A stretch of DNA of 64,000 bases from Dinoroseobacter sp039192165 (GTDB taxonomy: Bacteria > Pseudomonadota > Alphaproteobacteria > Rhodobacterales > Rhodobacteraceae): NCBI GenBank assembly GCA_039192165.1, contig JBCCXD010000014.1, positions 1 to 64,000 on the forward strand. The letters run 5' to 3'. Each line of letters opens with the position of its first letter. The stretch's first letter is position 1. This document shows positions 59,951 through 64,000 of the stretch, in pieces. The position numbers and the translations under genes are program-made. The notes under the pieces are model-generated. The model was given only the letters and a program-made list of their open reading frames with translations, made no database searches and was not told where the DNA came from.

Positions 59951-60760
59951 TTAGTGTGAAAACGTCGTGTCTAAAAAATCGATCTCCTGCGCCCATGTGT
60001 CGGATTGGTAGAGGGCAGAATGACCGGCGCCTTCCAGCGCCACGAAAGTCGTTGGCGCGGTCGTGGCCTCATAGAGCGCGCGGCCAGAGGAAACTGGGAC
60101 GATCGTGTCGGCAGCTCCATGTAAGATGAGTGTTGGGGCGGTCACACGCCCGATATGGTCGATGCTTCGGTACTGGTCTTTCATCAGCAGACGCACTGGA
60201 AGCCAAGGAAACTGGCTGGCGGCGATGTCGACCGCCGAGGTAAAGGGCGCGCCCAGCACCAATGCGCCCACCTCGCGGGATGCTGCCAGTTGCACGGCGG
60301 GGCCTGTGCCGAGGGATTCCCCCACAACCGCAATGGATGCAGGCGCTGTCTGCTGGTCTGCCAGCCAGTCGTAGGCCGCGTTGGCGTCTATTATGAAACC
60401 TTGTTCGCTGGGCGTTCCGCTGCTGCCGCCATACCCGCGCGGCGACAGGAAAAGCACCCCAAACCCCGCGCGTTGATATGCAGCGAAACGGTTTGCGCGG
60501 TCGGCGATTTCTCCGCCATTGCCCTGAAAAAAAAGAACAGTCGGCTTTCCTGGCGTAGCAGGCGACACCCATGCAACCAAAGTTTCATTGTCCGGTGTGC
60601 GTAGTTTTTCAACCGATACACCCAACAGGCCGACATCGGTTGGAGGCGGATTTCTGTTTGTGGGAAAGTACTGAAGACTGCGCTGTTGTATGTAGATCAG
60701 CACGGCGAACGCGAGATAGATGATCGCAAACCCGCCGATCAGGGTCTTGAAACGCTGCAT
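59951..60760 (-). CDS. Membrane-anchored alpha/beta hydrolase
   Basis: 269 residues. An N-terminal membrane anchor (TLIGGFAIIYLAFAVLIYI), then an alpha/beta fold of the ABHD13/Bem46 type: VLFFQGNGGE (oxyanion loop), SPRGYGGSSGTPSE, the nucleophile elbow GESLGTG, LHGAADTIVP (Asp) and GAGHSALY (His). Substrate unknown; probably a periplasm-facing or membrane esterase. Confidence 0.87.
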   Translation of the reverse strand: MQRFKTLIGGFAIIYLAFAVLIYIQQRSLQYFPTNRNPPPTDVGLLGVSVEKLRTPDNETLVAWVSPATPGKPTVLFFQGNGGEIADRANRFAAYQRAGFGVLFLSPRGYGGSSGTPSEQGFIIDANAAYDWLADQQTAPASIAVVGESLGTGPAVQLAASREVGALVLGAPFTSAVDIAASQFPWLPVRLLMKDQYRSIDHIGRVTAPTLILHGAADTIVPVSSGRALYEATTAPTTFVALEGAGHSALYQSDTWAQEIDFLDTTFSH

Positions 60761-60873
60761 ACGACCCTCCGATTGTGCCGGCAGGTTTGATCTCTTAAAC
60801 CCGGTATCTTTTATTTTCCGTGCGCGTGCCTCTGTCAGATAGGTAAGAAACCCCGCTCTGCGTCATTGTTGCC

Positions 60874-60902
60874 CTTGCGCAACGGTTTCTTCAGGCCCAT
60901 CT
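60874..60902 (+). promoter_or_regulatory. Heat-shock sigma (RpoH) promoter candidate for clpB
   Basis: cttgcgc (60874-60880) and cccatct (60896-60902) with a 15-base spacer resemble the RpoH consensus cttgaa and ccccat-t. It lies 78 bases upstream of the clpB start, which fits heat-shock control of this chaperone. Confidence 0.55.
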
Positions 60903-60980
60903 GACATTTGAGGCTTGCGATAGAACGTGCCGCCGGGCGGGCGTTCTGACACAGCAGGCGCTTGGACAAAGGAGAGACCG

Positions 60981-63596
60981 ATGAACCTTGAGAAGTTCAC
61001 GGAACGGTCGCGCGGCTTCCTTCAGGCCGCACAGACCATTGCAACGCGCGACAATCATCAGCGTATGGTGCCTGAGCACCTCTTGAAGGCATTCCTCGAT
61101 GACGATCAGGGGCTCGCAGCCAATTTAATCAAGAGCGCCGGAGGCGCGCCAGAGCGCGTGGCTGAGGCGAATGATCTGGCCTTGTCGAAGCTCGCAAAGG
61201 TCTCGGGCGAGGGTGCCCAAACCTATATGGATAAGCAGACCGTCAAGGTGCTGGACGAGGCGGAAAAGATCGCCACCAAAGGCGGAGACAGCTTTGTACC
61301 CGTCGAACGCATTCTCACCGCATTGGCTGTGGTGAACTCCGGGGCCAAGAAGGCGCTCGAAGCCGGGGCCGTCACGGCGATGGGTCTCAATTCCGCGATC
61401 ACCGAAATCCGCAAGGGTCGGACTGCGGATACAGCGAGCGCTGAAGAAGGCTATGATGCGCTGAAGAAATACGCGCGCGACCTGACCGAAGCAGCGCGCG
61501 AGGGCAAGATCGACCCAATCATAGGGCGCGATGAAGAAATCCGTCGCACCATGCAGGTGTTGAGCCGGCGGACCAAGAACAATCCCGTTTTGATCGGTGA
61601 ACCCGGAGTGGGCAAAACAGCGATCGCCGAAGGGTTGGCGTTGCGCATAATAAATGGCGATGTACCGGAGTCTCTGAAAAACAAGACTCTGATGGCGCTC
61701 GATATGGGCGCGTTGATTGCCGGCGCGAAGTACCGCGGCGAGTTCGAAGAGCGTCTGAAAGCAATTCTGCAGGAAATTACAGCGGCCGCCGGGGAGATCA
61801 TCCTCTTTATCGATGAAATGCATACGCTCGTGGGGGCAGGGAAGACCGACGGTGCGATGGATGCGGCGAACCTGATCAAACCGGCGCTTGCGCGCGGGGA
61901 GCTGCACTGCGTCGGTGCAACCACGCTCGATGAATACCGCAAGTATGTGGAGAAAGACGCCGCCCTCGCCCGTCGGTTCCAGCCGGTGATGGTGGAAGAG
62001 CCGACGGTGGAAGACACTGTCTCAATTCTGCGAGGCATTAAGGAGAAGTACGAACTGCACCACGGCGTTCGGATCTCTGATAGTGCACTTGTGGCGGCTT
62101 CCACGCTGTCGCATCGCTATATCACCGACCGGTTCCTGCCGGACAAGGCAATCGATCTTGTCGACGAGGCGGCCTCACGGTTGCGCATGGAAGTAGATTC
62201 CAAACCCGAAGAACTGGATGCGCTTGACCGCGAAATTCTTCAAAAGCAGATTGAGGCGGAAGCGCTCAAGAAAGAAGATGACGAGGCTTCAAAGTCACGG
62301 CTCGACAAGCTTGAGCTTGAACTCGCCAACCTGCAGGAAAAATCCGCAGAAATGACCGCCAAGTGGCAGTCCGAGCGGGACAAGCTTGCCTCGGCCCGCG
62401 ACATCAAGGAAAAACTCGACCGGGCGCGCGCCGAGTTGGATGCCGCCAAGCGCGAAGGGAATCTGGCAAAAGCCGGGGAGCTTTCGTACGGGGTGATCCC
62501 CGAGCTGGAAAAAGAACTGTCAGAGGCTGAAAGCGCGGAAGACGATGTGATGGTCGAGGAGGCCGTGCGTCCCGAGCAGATCGCAAGCGTTGTTGAGCGC
62601 TGGACGGGTATTCCAACCTCCAAAATGCTGGAAGGTGAGCGCGAAAAGCTTCTGCGTATGGAAGAAGAGCTCGGGCATCGGGTGATCGGTCAACGGTCTG
62701 CGGTGCAAGCCGTGTCCAATGCCGTGCGCCGGGCACGAGCTGGTCTGAACGACGAAAATCGCCCACTGGGTTCTTTTCTGTTCCTCGGCCCGACCGGGGT
62801 CGGGAAGACCGAGCTGACCAAGGCGGTGGCCGAGTTTTTGTTCGACGATGACAGCGCGATGGTGCGCATCGATATGTCAGAGTTTATGGAAAAGCACGCG
62901 GTTGCCCGCCTGATCGGCGCACCACCGGGTTATGTCGGCTATGACGAAGGCGGTGTGTTGACCGAAGCGGTACGGCGCAGGCCCTATCAGGTTGTTCTGT
63001 TCGACGAGGTCGAAAAGGCACATCCGGATGTCTTCAACGTGCTTTTGCAGGTTCTTGATGACGGTGTGCTGACGGATGGGCAGGGGCGCACTGTCGACTT
63101 CAAGCAGACGCTCATTGTGCTCACTTCGAACCTTGGCGCGCAGGCACTCAGCCAGTTGCCGGATGGTGCGGATGCATCAGCTGCGCGTCGGGATGTGATG
63201 GATGCAGTGCGTGCACATTTCCGACCCGAGTTTTTGAACCGTCTCGACGAAACGATCATTTTCGACAGGCTCAGTCGTGCGGATATGGACGGTATCGTCG
63301 ACATTCAGCTTGAGCTCTTGCAGAAGCGTCTTGCGGGCCGCGACATGGGTCTTGATCTGGATGATGGAGCACGGACCTGGTTGGCGGATGAGGGATACGA
63401 CCCGGTATTTGGGGCGCGCCCTTTGAAACGGGTGATCCAGCGCGCGTTGCAGGACCAGCTGGCAGAGATGATCCTTGCCGGTGACGTCGAAGACGGAGAC
63501 ACGGTTTCGGTCAGCGCTGGCAGCGACGGCCTTATCGTCGGGGACCGTGTGTCGACCTCACACCGGGAACCGCCCAGTGATGCCGTGGTTCACTAA
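60981..63596 (+). CDS. clpB: ATP-dependent disaggregase ClpB
   Basis: 871 residues from MNLEKFTERSRGF. N-terminal repeat domain; first AAA+ with GEPGVGKT and IDEMHTLVGAG; the M-domain coiled coil at about 410-525; second AAA+ with GPTGVGKT, and GAPPGYVGYDEGG pore loop. It pulls aggregated proteins apart with DnaK. ATG at 60981 follows a ggag box; the longer frame is not conserved. Confidence 0.97.
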   Translation: MNLEKFTERSRGFLQAAQTIATRDNHQRMVPEHLLKAFLDDDQGLAANLIKSAGGAPERVAEANDLALSKLAKVSGEGAQTYMDKQTVKVLDEAEKIATKGGDSFVPVERILTALAVVNSGAKKALEAGAVTAMGLNSAITEIRKGRTADTASAEEGYDALKKYARDLTEAAREGKIDPIIGRDEEIRRTMQVLSRRTKNNPVLIGEPGVGKTAIAEGLALRIINGDVPESLKNKTLMALDMGALIAGAKYRGEFEERLKAILQEITAAAGEIILFIDEMHTLVGAGKTDGAMDAANLIKPALARGELHCVGATTLDEYRKYVEKDAALARRFQPVMVEEPTVEDTVSILRGIKEKYELHHGVRISDSALVAASTLSHRYITDRFLPDKAIDLVDEAASRLRMEVDSKPEELDALDREILQKQIEAEALKKEDDEASKSRLDKLELELANLQEKSAEMTAKWQSERDKLASARDIKEKLDRARAELDAAKREGNLAKAGELSYGVIPELEKELSEAESAEDDVMVEEAVRPEQIASVVERWTGIPTSKMLEGEREKLLRMEEELGHRVIGQRSAVQAVSNAVRRARAGLNDENRPLGSFLFLGPTGVGKTELTKAVAEFLFDDDSAMVRIDMSEFMEKHAVARLIGAPPGYVGYDEGGVLTEAVRRRPYQVVLFDEVEKAHPDVFNVLLQVLDDGVLTDGQGRTVDFKQTLIVLTSNLGAQALSQLPDGADASAARRDVMDAVRAHFRPEFLNRLDETIIFDRLSRADMDGIVDIQLELLQKRLAGRDMGLDLDDGARTWLADEGYDPVFGARPLKRVIQRALQDQLAEMILAGDVEDGDTVSVSAGSDGLIVGDRVSTSHREPPSDAVVH

Positions 63597-63601
63597 CGCC
63601 G

Positions 63602-63630
63602 AAAGGGCCCTTTTCCGAGGGCCCTTTTTC
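63602..63630 (+). terminator. Rho-independent terminator after clpB
   Basis: aaagggccc and gggcccttt form a 9-bp stem around an 8-base loop, followed by further Ts; it starts 5 bases past the clpB stop. Confidence 0.88.
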
Positions 63631-63719
63631 TGAAAATGAGGTTTGACCATCCACGCGGCCTCAGCGTCTAGTCTTCTATAACGGATTCCGTCCGCCGCAT
63701 CTCATAAAGGAGACTTCGA

Positions 63720-64000
63720 ATGACCCTGAAATCTGTCCTGGCTGGCCTCGCAATTGTTTTATCTGCTGGTGCCGCGAGCGCCAATTCAGACGTAATCCCC
63801 GCGCCCAACACGACCTTTACACCCTACGGAAAAGTTGGGGACTGGAATGTGTTCGTGAACGAGGACCGAAAGACCTGCATGATCGAGCGCGTCGACGCGG
63901 TCGAGAACGTTTTGCAAATGGGGCTCACAGCGGATCGCGGCGTCGGATATCTGGGTATTTTCACTAAGGCGGATATCGGACTTGAGTCCGGCACAGAGGC
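63720..64000 (+). CDS. Exported protein, 3' end outside the window
   Basis: First 93 residues visible. ATG follows aaggag with an 8-base gap. A signal peptide (MTLKSVLAGLAIVLSAGAAS, cut near AANS) precedes TPYGKVGDWNVFVNEDRKTCMIER. The GDW..C pattern recalls the invasion-associated locus B (IalB) family, but too little is visible to be sure. Confidence 0.7.
   Translation, partial: MTLKSVLAGLAIVLSAGAASANSDVIPAPNTTFTPYGKVGDWNVFVNEDRKTCMIERVDAVENVLQMGLTADRGVGYLGIFTKADIGLESGTE

Overview
The window looks like chromosome of an alphaproteobacterium of the Rhodobacteraceae (Roseobacter group). The evidence is gene content and order: murA-DUF2948-hisD-UPF0262-phosphatase-infA-maf-RNase E/G-yacG in one block, mreBCD-mrdA-rodA, a leuA attenuator leader, a group 2 Mrp antiporter with fused A and B subunits, and moderately high GC with many ATGA start/stop overlaps. 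This assignment rests on family recognition, not on a database search.

Region 1 (1-3492) is a visibly AT-richer integrative element lodged at the 3' end of a tRNA-Phe gene. It carries a tyrosine integrase and a 532-residue protein that joins a retron-type reverse transcriptase (NAxxH, YADD and VTG motifs) to a C-terminal trypsin-like serine protease with an apparently complete catalytic triad. The region upstream of this gene is rich in inverted repeats and could encode the retron msr-msd RNA. An exact 85-bp inverted repeat (304-388 and 3408-3492) brackets both genes; it contains the last 16 bases of the tRNA plus the integrase leader and first codons. Inversion between the arms would keep the integrase open in either orientation. 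This is the most interesting part of the window.

Region 2 (3649-10206) is housekeeping on the minus strand plus tRNA-Thr. Region 3 (10517-26018) is an exopolysaccharide locus in four convergent or divergent transcription units: ExoY-type priming transferase, ExoA-like and ExoM-like glycosyltransferases, two other glycosyltransferases, Wzx-type flippase, Wzy-type polymerase, Wzz/Wzc-type copolymerase, GH16 glycanase, pyruvyl transferase and three sulfotransferases. Together they suggest a succinoglycan-like acidic polymer carrying sulfate and pyruvate. No outer-membrane exporter gene is seen. Region 4 (27135-30360) pairs kdsA with KpsE- and KpsT-like capsule export genes, without a kpsM permease.

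Region 5 (30522-38032) holds the Mrp Na+/H+ antiporter and an ArsR-regulated permease with a perfect 18-bp palindrome at its start. Region 6 (38109-46045) has a UDG-family protein, an SseB-like protein, a GhrA-like reductase and the rod-shape operon. Region 7 (46209-63596) contains leuA with a Leu-rich leader peptide, a photolyase with the four FeS-cluster cysteines, a long MORN-repeat protein, nadE, a Tat-exported metallo-hydrolase, SPFH/NfeD, pyrF, a GST-like protein, a hydrolase and clpB with a heat-shock-type promoter. The window ends inside a gene for a small exported protein.
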